Of a DNA stretch of 64,000 nucleotides, positions 47,901 to 56,570 are shown in pieces; position 1 is the first letter of the stretch, and every line of letters starts with the position of its first letter. Where the stretch lies: positions 1 through 64,000 of the forward strand of contig JAJYWB010000031.1 of NCBI GenBank assembly GCA_021791715.1. Reading direction: 5' to 3'. The DNA comes from Planctomycetota bacterium. GTDB lineage: Bacteria; Planctomycetota; Planctomycetia; Isosphaerales; Isosphaeraceae. The notes below the pieces were generated by a model. It worked only from the letters and a program-made list of their open reading frames with translations. It did no database searches and was not told the origin of the DNA. The translations under genes were made by a program, and so were the position numbers.

Positions 47901-49515
47901 CATTGAAGCGAAATATCAATATATTCGTGAGCATGACGGCGTCGACAAGGCGATCGCGGTCGTCGAGAACGCGGTTTCGGGGAAGACCGATCCGGGTTTG
48001 AAGATGCTTTTGGCGCGAGTGCTCCGCGATGAGAAGCGGTTCGACGCCTCCGAGAAGATCGCTCGCGAGATCGTGAAAGCCGATCCCGCCGACGCTCGCC
48101 CGGCGACGTTTTTGGTTCGAGTCGTCGCCGATCAAGCGGTCGACGCGATGAATCGGGGCGACGCGCGGCGCGCTCGTTCGTGCGACGACGAGGCTGCGCG
48201 GCTGATTCGCGGCTATCGCAAGCAATTCCCCAACGATCTATCATTTGTCGAAGCCGAATGCGAACTCGCCGCCCGGCGCGGCGATATGACGAAGGCTCTC
48301 GAGATCACCCGCGAGGTCGATACGAAAGACGCGTCGTCTCCCGCCGGCCCGTTGATGCGAGCGACGATTTACTCGGCGCTCGGCCGCGATTCGGAGACGG
48401 TCGAGGCGTATCGCGAGGCGATCACCCGCGATCCCAGACGCGACGACGCTCGGCTCGCGATGGGTCAGGTTGAGATCAAACTTGGCGAATACGACGACGC
48501 GGTGCGGCAGGCCGAATACGTGCTCCAGCGCGATCCCGAGGTCGACGGAGCGATCCTGCTCAAGGCTCGCGCGTTGGCCGCTCCCCGCGGCTCGGCGACC
48601 GAGACCGCGACGAACCGAGCCGCCGCGGTTCGCTTGCTGAAGGATTACATCGCGCGGAATCCCGGCCTGGGCGAGGCTTATCGCAGGCTCGCCGAGATCC
48701 AGATGACCCAAAAACGCCGCGCCGAGGCGATTCAAACGCTTTCGACGGGGCTCGCCAAGAATCCCTCGGATCCGGCGCTGATTGAGTTGTTGATTCGTTC
48801 GCTTGTTGATCCAAGTGGATCGGGCAAGCCCGCGACTCCCGCCGAGATCGACGCCGCGGTGCGGAACGCCGAGGGGATCGCCAAAGCCGATTCGGGCGGC
48901 GGCGTTCGGCTGGCGCTTTCGCTCGGCTTTCAGCGCGGCGGCAGGCCCGACCTCGCGCTCAAATGGGCCGAGGAGGCCGCGGCCAAACTCGGCACTCCGA
49001 TCGCCGATCTCAATTATGCGAATTTGTTGTTAACGGTCGGCGAGGCGACCGCCGATCGCGCCGCGGCCGAGCCTCTTTTCCGTCGCGCGGTGACGTATTT
49101 CGATCGCGTTCTCAAGGTTCAGGCGAACTCGGTCGAGGCTGTGAACAACAAGGCTTGGATTTTGCACCGGTATTTGGGCGACGACGCCGCGGCGCTCGAG
49201 CTTGCGAAGGGATTGGCGGATCGGCTGAGCCCCACGCTTTTGCCCGCCGAATTTTTCGACACGTTGGGTTCGATTCAGCAGGCGCTCAACAAGAACGACC
49301 TGGCTGTCGAATCGTTCACCGAGGGTTTGAAGCGTCAGCCGAAGAACGCGATGTTGAATTATCATTTAGGCAAGCTTTTGGCATCGAGTCCTTCGACGTC
49401 GATCGAATCCGAGCGTTATTTGAAGGCGGCGTGGGCGGATCAGGCGAAGCTTCCCAAGCCGATTTCGGACGAGGTGAAGTCGCTGCTCGAGCGATCGGCG
49501 AAGGCGAATCGGTGA
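44914..49515 (+). CDS. large membrane-anchored TPR-repeat protein
   Basis: This 1533-residue protein has one N-terminal transmembrane helix (about 7-29, PLLILSGLFVMIGVLGLMAM), followed by TPR-like helix pairs through nearly its whole length. Examples are residues around 44-60 (KKYEEAKIHFLRALQRE), 1170-1200 and 1450-1500 (NKNDLAVESFTEGLKRQPKN). The architecture resembles TPR proteins of exopolysaccharide or outer-membrane export systems such as PrsT-like proteins, but no EPS genes flank it. It is probably a periplasmic scaffold. Start: ATG with AAGGAGAATAGCCCG upstream. The base composition matches its neighbours. Confidence 0.88.
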   Translation: MTVRWKPLLILSGLFVMIGVLGLMAMAFALAPSKTEDMLAKARNDRDSKKYEEAKIHFLRALQRERTSGKIHNELAAMYADWAKTADPDRRDELVTLSLASYAEAAKHDKTLVEPRKVLLGEALRQGQDLEADRWAKELIAIEPENPDANFVLATKALEEKSPNESRIEKHLAILEADVSRPVRSALVRALLAQARGERDRLDAILKEARGIKLSDTSDLTDQMALLKLHVLDAEVPADLQADRVRAVATTAASIVERNRLSPVLISQFSGVLQSLRKRVIEAGAKSKRPEEVAKLGEELDSVIDRLFNQTTKDNKSNDPRLSERYADYLLARGEYQRCFQVVEGALKASTVNAPGFQSAVLGLHGTAVRAVLSDASDPDRFQKAEPHIQALLASKVAYSVAIGHLFQGAIDLERMGVVEASGVKDGKGDPSRHRASALSHLSFAAENLKELATAQALYGIALVLAGEPSMGRQYLMRASKLGDLEPRYQIWPAWSLLQAGYPEEAEPIARRLLDGYVKSGAGGGQMEAALHLLLAEIHQARRVDAELVKARAEYDKAIELGQKRTPSIVIRLAELDALQKRPEDALKRLAELKKTAGDSPPLELMKARILHDVNKNDQALSALDEAIKAYPDHFELVAFRAMLLSQAGEAEKAEREVAAYVTRHPSDMGAIQLRVQLLADPLKKPAEAREILRAIVDKVDSSAPLIQLALLDLQSRDYKSMEMTIAKLRKRFKDLAATDLLEGQLALSRGNLRASARGFEEALKKDPGNKIARFWLAQLKSRTGSSAEAAKSLEEILRSRTSKELESGIPLSAAAESALAAIQLETGDHASAVRRIKSLINDQDLGERARPLRWQLVAAYVARKNWRLAKPELEKLVGDPKAPIAADERVRAAAFYQMNDELDAAQAQLDLARKQDPTLPALVTTQARLFVKREKFDQAVDGLEKAIAAVKEAPPEYYLLLAAVQNLRDKSEKGAALALATLDRGLKAIPDSIPIIEAKYQYIREHDGVDKAIAVVENAVSGKTDPGLKMLLARVLRDEKRFDASEKIAREIVKADPADARPATFLVRVVADQAVDAMNRGDARRARSCDDEAARLIRGYRKQFPNDLSFVEAECELAARRGDMTKALEITREVDTKDASSPAGPLMRATIYSALGRDSETVEAYREAITRDPRRDDARLAMGQVEIKLGEYDDAVRQAEYVLQRDPEVDGAILLKARALAAPRGSATETATNRAAAVRLLKDYIARNPGLGEAYRRLAEIQMTQKRRAEAIQTLSTGLAKNPSDPALIELLIRSLVDPSGSGKPATPAEIDAAVRNAEGIAKADSGGGVRLALSLGFQRGGRPDLALKWAEEAAAKLGTPIADLNYANLLLTVGEATADRAAAEPLFRRAVTYFDRVLKVQANSVEAVNNKAWILHRYLGDDAAALELAKGLADRLSPTLLPAEFFDTLGSIQQALNKNDLAVESFTEGLKRQPKNAMLNYHLGKLLASSPSTSIESERYLKAAWADQAKLPKPISDEVKSLLERSAKANR

Positions 49516-49776
49516 GAGGTTCCGGTGATTCGTCGCCGATCTGAAGACGAGTGATAATACGAAGCTCGATCGGGGGGATTACGATCCCTCCGTTTGTTGC
49601 TTAGGACGTTCCGAAAGCCTTGATCCTCTGGACAATGCGCTCCAGGTTCCGTATTGTTCAAGGCGTCGGGCGGATCGCCGATCGGCGCGCGTGCGACGAT
49701 TCGGCTTCGCCTTCGCGAGGAACCGCTTCGCCCTCGTTCGGGGCGAGCCTCGAATTCTCCAACGAGACGACGCACG

Positions 49777-50355
49777 ATGATTCGATCATTCTTGCTGCTC
49801 GCATTCACGGGGGCGTTCGCATCACTTATGTTCACACCAGCTCAGGCCGCGGACGATCACCCCGTCGTGATTATGGAAACCTCGATGGGGACGATCACGA
49901 TCGAACTCGATCGCGCCAAGGCGCCGATCACCGTCGATAACTTTCTCAAATACGTGGATTCCGGTTTTTACGACGACCTGGTTTTTCACCGCGTGATCCC
50001 CAATTTCATGATTCAAGGGGGCGGGCTCGATAAGAACCTGCGCGAGAAGACCAAAGGCGTCGGCAAGGGGATCAAGAACGAATCGGACAACGGCGTGAGC
50101 AATAAGCGCGGCACGATCGCGATGGCTCGGACGTCGGATCCCGATTCGGCGACGTGTCAGTTTTTCATCAATCACACCGACAATCGGAATCTCGACGCGG
50201 CGCCGGGGCGTCCCGGTTACGCGGTGTTCGGCCATGTCACCGAGGGGATGGACGTCGTCGATAAAATCGCCCAGGTTCGTACCAAACGAGTCGGCCCGCA
50301 CGAGGCCGTGCCGGTCGAGACGATCGTGATCAAGAGCGTAAAGCTCAAGAAATAA
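49777..50355 (+). CDS. exported cyclophilin-type peptidyl-prolyl isomerase
   Basis: This enzyme accelerates cis-trans isomerisation at prolines during folding. It has 192 residues. A signal peptide (MIRSFLLLAFTGAFASLMFT, cleavage near AQA-ADD) targets it to the periplasm. The cyclophilin core shows VVIMETSMGTITIELD, FYDDLVFHRVIPNFMIQGGG with the catalytic Arg, and SATCQFFINHTDN. The frame is open up to 49654, but the signal peptide and an ATG at 49777 fix the likely start. It follows the TPR gene in the same direction after 261 bp. Confidence 0.93.
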   Translation: MIRSFLLLAFTGAFASLMFTPAQAADDHPVVIMETSMGTITIELDRAKAPITVDNFLKYVDSGFYDDLVFHRVIPNFMIQGGGLDKNLREKTKGVGKGIKNESDNGVSNKRGTIAMARTSDPDSATCQFFINHTDNRNLDAAPGRPGYAVFGHVTEGMDVVDKIAQVRTKRVGPHEAVPVETIVIKSVKLKK

Positions 50356-50533
50356 CGGTCGTAACGACGATTCCAAGAGATCGCGGGATCGACCGCGGCG
50401 GGGACGAGCGTTTCTTGATTCCCGCGCGGTCGGTCCTTAAGATAATGCATCCGTCGGGCTTCACCCCCTCGAGCCCCTTCGTTACCTCGACCGTTTTTAT
50501 TTCGCACGCCGATTGTTGAAAGGAGATTCGCGA

Positions 50534-50833
50534 ATGGCTCATATCGTCGCCGAGCCTTGCTTCGATTGCAAATACACGGATTGCGTCGTGGTTTGCCCTG
50601 TCGATTGCTTCTATGAAGGCGCGCAGATGTTATTTATCCATCCCGAGGAATGCATCGATTGCGAGGCGTGCGTCCCCGAATGCCCCGTCGAGGCGATCTT
50701 CCATCAGGATAACCTTCCCGAGGAGTGGAAAGATTTCGTCGAGCTCAACGCCGAAGAGGCGCTTAAGTGCCCCGTGATCACCGAGAAGAAAGACGCGCTC
50801 GAGGGAGAGTCGTGCACGCCCGCCAAGAAGTGA
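50534..50833 (+). CDS. fdxA: FdxA-type seven-iron ferredoxin
   Basis: This small soluble electron carrier has 99 residues. Cysteines at 9, 12, 17, 21 and 25 (with CPVDCF) form the N-terminal [3Fe-4S]/[4Fe-4S] pattern. Cysteines at 40, 43, 46 and 50 ([16 protein letters not shown]) form the second cluster motif. The C-terminal extension [14 protein letters not shown] is typical of FdxA. Start: ATG at 50534 with AAAGGAG 9 nt upstream. A strong terminator follows at 50923, so it is probably a single-gene unit. Confidence 0.93.
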   Translation: MAHIVAEPCFDCKYTDCVVVCPVDCFYEGAQMLFIHPEECIDCEACVPECPVEAIFHQDNLPEEWKDFVELNAEEALKCPVITEKKDALEGESCTPAKK

Positions 50834-50922
50834 TCGAGACGATCGCGCGCCGACGCTTAGTCGCGTCGATCAGCCGCGACGAAGATCGTTTCCCGAGCTT
50901 CTCGAATCGAACCACGATGAAT

Positions 50923-50953
50923 CTCCCGGTCGAAATCGGCCGGGAGTTTTTTT
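50923..50953 (+). terminator. rho-independent terminator after fdxA
   Basis: CTCCCGG at 50923-50929 pairs with CCGGGAG at 50940-50946 around a short loop and is followed directly by seven T. It is the clearest intrinsic terminator in the window. Confidence 0.85.
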
Positions 50954-51024
50954 AGCTCCGTCGCGGTCGAATCATCATCAAAAATTCGCGCGGACCGATT
51001 TACTTACAAACAATTAGTGATTCA

Positions 51025-51753
51025 TTAATTGCGAACATATGGAACGGGATCGGCCAAGCCGAGGCGTTCGAAGGCGGATCGGCGAATTCGGCACGAATCG
51101 CAGCGTCCGCACGCCTCTCCGACGGGCGAGGGATCGTAACAACTGTGCGTGAGCGAATAATCGACGCCGAGTTCGATTCCGCGACGGATGATCTCGTCTT
51201 TCGTCATCCGAATCAGCGGTGCGTGGACGCGGAACGTTCCCGTGCGTTCGACCCCCGCTTTGGTCGCGAGATTCGCCAGCGATTCAAAGGCCCTTAAAAA
51301 CTCGGGCCGGCAATCGGGATACCCCGAATAATCAACACAATTTACGCCCATAAATATATCAAAAGATCCGAGCGTTTCGGCCCACGCGAGCGCGAGCGAA
51401 AGCATCACGGTGTTGCGCGCGGGGACGTATGTGACGGGGATTCCCGTCGCGATCGCGGAATCGTCGCGATCTTTGGGGACTTCGATTAAATCGGTGAGCG
51501 CGCTGCCGCCGAAGCCTCTGAGATCGACTTCGAGTTCGAGGTGGCGCTCGACTCCGATCGCCGCGGCGACCCTTCGCGCCGCGAGCTTTTCGACCGCGTG
51601 CCGCTGGCCGTAGCCGATCGTCAGAGCGAAGAGCGAGAAACCCGCGCGCCCGGCCTCGGCGAGCGCCGTAGCCGAATCGAGCCCTCCGCTCAAAAGTACG
51701 ACCGCCTTTTCACCTCGGCCTTCGGCCGGAATCTTAGACTCGAATTCGCTCAC
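51025..51753 (-). CDS. queC: 7-cyano-7-deazaguanine synthase
   Basis: The enzyme converts 7-carboxy-7-deazaguanine to preQ0 using ATP and ammonia, in queuosine tRNA modification. The PP-loop SGGLDS is at 22-27; [18 protein letters not shown] follows near 110. The zinc site [17 protein letters not shown] lies near the C-terminus. Start: GTG at 51753, because AGGAAAGG lies just upstream and the family similarity begins there; the open frame to 51882 is unlikely to be translated. No other que genes are adjacent. Confidence 0.94.
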   Translation of the reverse strand: MSEFESKIPAEGRGEKAVVLLSGGLDSATALAEAGRAGFSLFALTIGYGQRHAVEKLAARRVAAAIGVERHLELEVDLRGFGGSALTDLIEVPKDRDDSAIATGIPVTYVPARNTVMLSLALAWAETLGSFDIFMGVNCVDYSGYPDCRPEFLRAFESLANLATKAGVERTGTFRVHAPLIRMTKDEIIRRGIELGVDYSLTHSCYDPSPVGEACGRCDSCRIRRSAFERLGLADPVPYVRN

Positions 51754-52100
51754 AAAAAACCTTTCCTGAATCGGTTCAAAACGATCGATTTCGAACAAGA
51801 TCCCCGAGCCGCGCGAACGATTCAATCGTATCAAAATGCGCCGGGGCGAACAAGCGCGCCTCGGTTGAACGCCGCCGATCAAACGGACCGAGATTCCCGT
51901 CCAAAGAGGCGCCGTCGTCCACAGAATGAGACAATAATATAATACATTTTTATAGTTAATATATTTATATTAACACATGATAACTGGAACAATTTAGATG
52001 AAATCGTCGTTCGGGCGTCTGGACCCGCGTTTGTGATCGGCTTAGGATGTTCAAACTCAATCGACGGTCGACCCTGATTCCCGCCTGAAACAAAAGCCCC
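51754..52100. other. divergent intergenic region with AT-rich block
   Basis: This lies between queC (minus) and the Nramp-like gene (plus). A conspicuous AT-rich stretch at 51928-51985 contains a perfect palindrome listed separately. I do not recognise a preQ1 riboswitch. Confidence 0.4.
51956..51973. promoter_or_regulatory. AT-rich palindrome, possible operator
   Basis: TTAATATATTTATATTAA reads as two perfect 8-bp half sites around TT, about 130 bp before the transporter start and 200 bp before queC. The location and symmetry suit a dimeric regulator, but AT-rich palindromes can also arise by chance or be promoter elements. Confidence 0.35.
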
Positions 52101-53534
52101 ATGAGCGATCCCTCGAACTCCGAACCCGATTCTTACGCGTTGCGTCCCGAGGACGTTCAGGAGCCGCCGACGCGGCTTTTGGACGCGCTTCGGCAGGTCG
52201 GTCCGGGGCTCATTTTGGCGGCTTCGATCGTCGGCACCGGCGAACTGATCAATACGACGGGAATGGGGGCGCAGCAGGGTTATACGCTTCTTTGGTTGAT
52301 CGTTTTGAGCTGCGTGATCAAGGTTTTCGTGCAGATCGAGCTCGGCCGATACGCAATCTCGCACGGCAAAACGACGCTCGCGGCGCTCGACACGCTTCCG
52401 GGACCTCGGCTGGGGACCTCGTGGTTGAGCTGGTTGTGGCTGTTCATGATGCTCACGACGCAGGCTCAGATCGCGGCGATGGAGGGGCTTGTCGGTCAGG
52501 CCGCGGATATGGCGTTTCCCGGTTTCATGCCGCGGTTGGGAAGGCTCGTCGCGAACGTTTCGCCCGCGTTCGGGGGTTATCTCGCGGATCACCCCGATTA
52601 TTTTTGGGCGAGCCTCACTTGCTTCGCGGCGATACTGCTCTTGATTTCGGGAGGATACCGGAGGCTCGAACGCGTGACGACGCTGCTCGTCGCGATGGTT
52701 ACTCTTTTAACCGTCGCGTGCGTCGCGTGTTTGCCGTGGACCCCTTATCCGATTGATATGCACAAGTTATTAAAAGGATTTTCGTTCGAGACGCCGACCT
52801 CTGGAATCGCGCTCGCGTTTTCGACGTTCGGCATTACGGGGGTGGGGGCGAGCGAGCTGTTCGCATATCCGTATTGGTGCATTGAAAAAGGATATGCGCG
52901 ATACGCGGGGGCTCGTTCGGCCGACGATTCGTGGGCTCGGAGAGCGCGGGGCTGGATGTGGGTGATGCAGGTCGACGCGTGGTTCAGCACGATCGTTTTC
53001 ACGACCGCGACGATCGCGTTTTACATCATGGGCGCCGCGGTGCTTCATCCCCAGGGTCTTCATCCCGAGGGGGTCGGGATGATCAAAACATTGGCACAAA
53101 TGTATGTAAAACCGATCGGCGCCTGGACGAAGATCGTGTTTTTGATCGGCGCGTGGGCCGTGCTGTTTAAAACGCTTTACGTGGCGACGGCGGGGAACGC
53201 GCGATTGACCGCGGATTTCCTCGATCTGGCCAAGATTCGCAAGCAGCCGACGACGGTCGAGCGCGAGCGAGAGATTCGCCGCTGGCTTATTTTGTATCCG
53301 CTTTTATCGCTGGCGCTTTATTTTCTGTTCCGCGAACCGAAACGTTTGATCATCGCGGGAGGTTACGCGCAGGCGATTATGATTCCGTTGATCGCCGGAG
53401 CGACGTTGTATTTGCGATATCGCGACCGCGATCCGCGCGTCGAACCGAGCAAGTTGACCGACGTTCTGGCGTGGGTCGCGTTCGTGATCATCACGCTCGT
53501 CGCGGGCTTCAGCCTGATCAGCGCGTTTCGATGA
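52101..53534 (+). CDS. divergent Nramp-family membrane transporter
   Basis: This membrane protein of 477 residues has about 11 hydrophobic helices and the Nramp fold signature in its first helix region (QVGPGLILAASIVGTGELIN, then GAQQGYTLLWLIVLS). Canonical Nramp proteins have DPGN in helix 1 and MPH in helix 6 to bind Mn/Fe. Here the aligned stretches read VGTGEL and GVGASELFAYPYW, so the usual ligands are absent. The substrate is therefore uncertain: another cation, or a non-metal solute. Start: ATG at 52101. It is transcribed away from queC. Confidence 0.85.
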   Translation: MSDPSNSEPDSYALRPEDVQEPPTRLLDALRQVGPGLILAASIVGTGELINTTGMGAQQGYTLLWLIVLSCVIKVFVQIELGRYAISHGKTTLAALDTLPGPRLGTSWLSWLWLFMMLTTQAQIAAMEGLVGQAADMAFPGFMPRLGRLVANVSPAFGGYLADHPDYFWASLTCFAAILLLISGGYRRLERVTTLLVAMVTLLTVACVACLPWTPYPIDMHKLLKGFSFETPTSGIALAFSTFGITGVGASELFAYPYWCIEKGYARYAGARSADDSWARRARGWMWVMQVDAWFSTIVFTTATIAFYIMGAAVLHPQGLHPEGVGMIKTLAQMYVKPIGAWTKIVFLIGAWAVLFKTLYVATAGNARLTADFLDLAKIRKQPTTVEREREIRRWLILYPLLSLALYFLFREPKRLIIAGGYAQAIMIPLIAGATLYLRYRDRDPRVEPSKLTDVLAWVAFVIITLVAGFSLISAFR

Positions 53535-53818
53535 TTCGTTAAGTCTTCGTCGATAACTTTAAGCGCGGCTCGCATCTTTTGATTGAACGAATGGAGAGAT
53601 TATATCAAGCATACGATCAAGCGAGCGTCCGATCGAATGATCATTTGAAAGTGTTCACGATATTATCAGAAGACCCTCGCTCGCGCGTCGGGTTGGTAAG
53701 ATCGCGTCTCGGCCGCGTTAAGCGTTAAGATCGCGTCTTAGCCGCGATCTTGAATTACGGAACGCGAGCGAACCAATAAACGATAACTCGTTCACAGAGA
53801 TGAACAATAGCGGATCGA
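53535..53818. other. convergent intergenic, no gene
   Basis: This gap lies between the transporter and ferredoxin genes, which converge. A short direct repeat (AAGATCGCGTCTYRGCCGCG at about 53698 and 53727) is present. I see no clear terminator hairpin with a T-tract. Confidence 0.4.
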
Positions 53819-54061
53819 TCATCGATTTCGATCGCCGTCCTCGCCGATCGCCTCGACGGGGCATTCCTCGACCGCGGCGAGGCACGCCTCGATATCGACG
53901 TCCGTCGTCGGTTGTCGATAAACGAAGCTGTACCCCGATCGATCTTGACGTTTGAAAAACGAGGGGGCGATCTCGCGGCAGAGTTCGCAATCGATGCACG
54001 TCGAATCGACGTAAAATCGACCCGCAACGTTTTCCGCGACTTTCACCGCGCGATCGGCCAT
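53819..54061 (-). CDS. small single-cluster ferredoxin
   Basis: This 80-residue protein has Cys22, Cys25, Cys28 and Cys67 (CIDCELCREIAP and ECPVEAI), the pattern of a single [4Fe-4S] ferredoxin of the Fer4_13/Fer4_15 kind, plus an extra Cys60. It lies 11 bp downstream of ilvC on the same strand, so it is probably co-transcribed. A link to branched-chain amino-acid synthesis is possible because dihydroxyacid dehydratase needs an iron-sulfur cluster, but that is speculation. Start: ATG at 54061. Confidence 0.88.
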   Translation of the reverse strand: MADRAVKVAENVAGRFYVDSTCIDCELCREIAPSFFKRQDRSGYSFVYRQPTTDVDIEACLAAVEECPVEAIGEDGDRNR

Positions 54062-54072
54062 CGTTAGCCCCG

Positions 54073-55077
54073 TTAGACGACCTTGGAATCGATCCAGGTC
54101 ATGAGCGCGCGGAGCCGCTTGCCGACCTGCTCGACGGGATGATCGCGATCTTGCCGTCTCAAGGCGTTGAAGACGGGTCGATTCGCCTTGTTTTCAAGGA
54201 TCCATTCGCGGGCGAACTGACCCGAGCGAATCTCGTGCAAGATCTTTTTCATCTCGACGCGAGTTTGCTCGGTGATGATTCGAGGACCCCGGGTGTAATC
54301 GCCGAATTCGGCGGTGTTCGAGATGCTATAGCGCATGTAATTGAGCCCGCCTTGATACATCAGGTCGACGATCAACTTAAGCTCGTGCATGCACTCGAAA
54401 TAGGCGCTTTCAGGTTGATATCCGGCTTCGAGGAGCGTTTCAAACGCCATTTTGACGAGCGCGCTCACTCCGCCGCAAAGGACGACCTGCTCGCCGAAGA
54501 GATCGGTCTCGGTTTCCTCGGCGAACGTCGTTTGCAACACGCCGCCGCGCGTTCCGCCGATTCCCTTGGCGTAAGCGAGAGCGAGCGCCTTGCCCTGCGC
54601 CGTGCACCCGTCGCCGACGGCGATCAGGCACGGAACGCCCCCCCCTTTGACGAACTCGCTCCGCACAAGATGGCCCGGTCCTTTGGGCGCGACGAGCGCG
54701 CTATCGACCCCCTCGGGAGGCACGACCTGGCCGAAATGGATGTTGAACCCGTGCGAGCACAGGAGGAGATTCCCGGGTTTGAGGTGGGGTTTGACGTCGC
54801 GCGTGTAAACGTCGGCTTGAACCTCGTCGGGCAAAAGGATGTTCACAAGATCGCCGGCCTCGGCGGCCTCGGCGGCCGAGACGGGCTTGAAGCCGTCTTT
54901 GATCGCGAGGTCGTAATTCGCCGATCCCGGCCGCTGGCCGACGACGACGCGGCACCCCGAATCGCGCAGATTCTGGGCCTGCGCGTGCCCCTGGCTGCCG
55001 TAGCCGATGATCGCGATCGTCTTGTTCTTAAGCAAACTCAGGTCGGCGTCCTGGTCGTAATATATCGTCGCCGGCAT
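54073..55077 (-). CDS. ilvC: ketol-acid reductoisomerase
   Basis: This class I KARI (334 residues) converts acetolactate or acetohydroxybutyrate to the dihydroxy acids with NADPH and Mg2+. Visible are the Rossmann motif [17 protein letters not shown] (about 22-38), [36 protein letters not shown] with metal-binding acids, and [15 protein letters not shown]. It is preceded by ilvN (132-bp gap) and followed by a ferredoxin gene. The catalytic large subunit ilvB is not in the window. Confidence 0.97.
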   Translation of the reverse strand: MPATIYYDQDADLSLLKNKTIAIIGYGSQGHAQAQNLRDSGCRVVVGQRPGSANYDLAIKDGFKPVSAAEAAEAGDLVNILLPDEVQADVYTRDVKPHLKPGNLLLCSHGFNIHFGQVVPPEGVDSALVAPKGPGHLVRSEFVKGGGVPCLIAVGDGCTAQGKALALAYAKGIGGTRGGVLQTTFAEETETDLFGEQVVLCGGVSALVKMAFETLLEAGYQPESAYFECMHELKLIVDLMYQGGLNYMRYSISNTAEFGDYTRGPRIITEQTRVEMKKILHEIRSGQFAREWILENKANRPVFNALRRQDRDHPVEQVGKRLRALMTWIDSKVV

Positions 55078-55209
55078 CCAAAAACCCTTTTCGATAAAAC
55101 TTGTTCAAATCAAGAAAGCAGTCAATCATGCAAAACTGGAAATCAGCGACGCCGAAGTGCGGCGCGGGTTCGCGCGAGCCGCGTTCGATCGTCGCCGACT
55201 CGTATGTGA

Positions 55210-55791
55210 TTAAAGATTCGAGTGGCCGACGATCGCGGCCTCGGCTTCGTCGGGCTCGTCGGGCGCCGCGTCGCGAAAGAGACTGTCGCGCACGAGCGCG
55301 ATTCGTCCCGTGCGGGCCAATTGGCGAATTCCGTAGGGGCGAACGAGTTCGATGAACGCCTCGATCTTTTTTTCGGGACCCGAAACTTCGATCATCATTT
55401 GTTCGGGGCCGACGTCGACGATGCGACCTCGAAAATCTTGCGCCAGGCCGCGGATTTCGCCGCGACGCTCGGCGGGAGCGTCGACCTGAATCAGCATCAG
55501 ATCGCGCTCGACGAAATCCTCTCGCGAGATGTCGATCACCTTCACCACGGTGACGATCTTCTCGAGCTGCTTGCGAATCTGATCGAGAACGCGATCGTCT
55601 CCCATCACCACGAAGGTGATTCGCGAGAGGTGCGGATCCTCGGTTTCACCGACCGCGAGGCTATCGATATTGAAGCCGCGAGACGCGAACATTCCCGATA
55701 CATGCGCCAGAACGCCCGGTTGATTTTGAACCAGCGCCGACAAAACGTGTCGCATCCTTCCCGAAGTTTTCCGCGGCTCTTCACTCGACAT
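55210..55791 (-). CDS. ilvN: acetolactate synthase small (regulatory) subunit
   Basis: The protein has 193 residues with an N-terminal ACT domain (HVLSALVQNQPGVLAHVSGM, then FASRGFNIDSLAVGETEDP) that binds valine for feedback control. A C-terminal ALS_ss domain follows (MLIQVDAPAERRGEI near 98, VEVSGPEKKIEAFIELVRPYGI). The gene is also called ilvH. It works with IlvB, which is encoded elsewhere, and heads the ilvN-ilvC-ferredoxin unit on the minus strand. Confidence 0.95.
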   Translation of the reverse strand: MSSEEPRKTSGRMRHVLSALVQNQPGVLAHVSGMFASRGFNIDSLAVGETEDPHLSRITFVVMGDDRVLDQIRKQLEKIVTVVKVIDISREDFVERDLMLIQVDAPAERRGEIRGLAQDFRGRIVDVGPEQMMIEVSGPEKKIEAFIELVRPYGIRQLARTGRIALVRDSLFRDAAPDEPDEAEAAIVGHSNL

Positions 55792-56219
55792 CTAACAAAA
55801 CCTCGCACGGCGAGACGATCGATCGCTCGCGTTATTCGTTTCATCCCGTCAGGCGCGACGCCCGCGCGCCGACAAAAGGTCGCCTCACACAGTAACGCCC
55901 TGGGAAGCGGATCGCAAGCGACGAACAGGCCGACACGTTCGGCGTTCGTCAAAGTTCGCGTCGATATCCCTCCGGACGTGAGACGTCGATTCGTCGTCGG
56001 TTTCAAATTCCGTCGATCCGATCACGGACGAAGGATCGCCGAATCGATAACGGCACAAGAACTCCATATGATTAATTTAATATAAATATAATTTTTTGAA
56101 GATCTTGTCGGTCGTTTCGTTACGAAAGGCGCTTGACGGACGATCGCGAGCCGTCGATCATCGGGCGGCGCGTCTTGCGTTCTTCCCGATCGACCCGCGA
56201 ACGAAAGAAACGGGCGAAA
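55792..56219. other. divergent intergenic between ilvN and the Hpt gene
   Basis: No gene is supported. An AT-rich patch at about 56068-56098 (TTAATTTAATATAAATATAA) may be part of a promoter. Confidence 0.4.
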
Positions 56220-56570
56220 ATGGACGAATCGAAGGATTACGATCCAAAATGGATGCTGGAGTTGTGTCGGGGGGAACCTAAAATGATCGCCGAGGTGCGA
56301 TCGGCGTTTCGCGTCGACGCGTCGAAGCGGATCGCCGAGATCCTCGAGGCGATCGATCGCGCCGATATCGCCTTGCTCGTCCGCTCGGCGCACACGCTCA
56401 GGGGGATTTGCCTGACGATCGGCGCCGAACCGCTCGCTTCGACCGCGCTCGCGATCGAACAGGCGGCGCTCGCGGGAGACGTTGAAAAGGCGCACGATTT
56501 CATCGATCCGTTGATCGAACGATCGGTTCGGCTATTCGAAGCGCTCGATCGTCCGGAGGGAAAATCGTAG
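56220..56570 (+). CDS. stand-alone Hpt (histidine phosphotransfer) domain protein
   Basis: A 116-residue four-helix protein. The phosphorylation motif is visible as RSAHTLRGICLTIGAEPLAS with His58 as the likely phospho-acceptor. It would pass phosphate between hybrid sensor kinases and response regulators. No kinase or regulator gene is adjacent, so it is an orphan. Start: ATG at 56220; an upstream open frame to 56133 is unlikely. The ribosome binding site is weak. Confidence 0.8.
   Translation: MDESKDYDPKWMLELCRGEPKMIAEVRSAFRVDASKRIAEILEAIDRADIALLVRSAHTLRGICLTIGAEPLASTALAIEQAALAGDVEKAHDFIDPLIERSVRLFEALDRPEGKS

Noticed and set aside
51754-52100. preQ1 riboswitch upstream of queC
   Set aside because: I could not find the short pseudoknot hairpin and A-rich tail expected; only an AT palindrome is visible.
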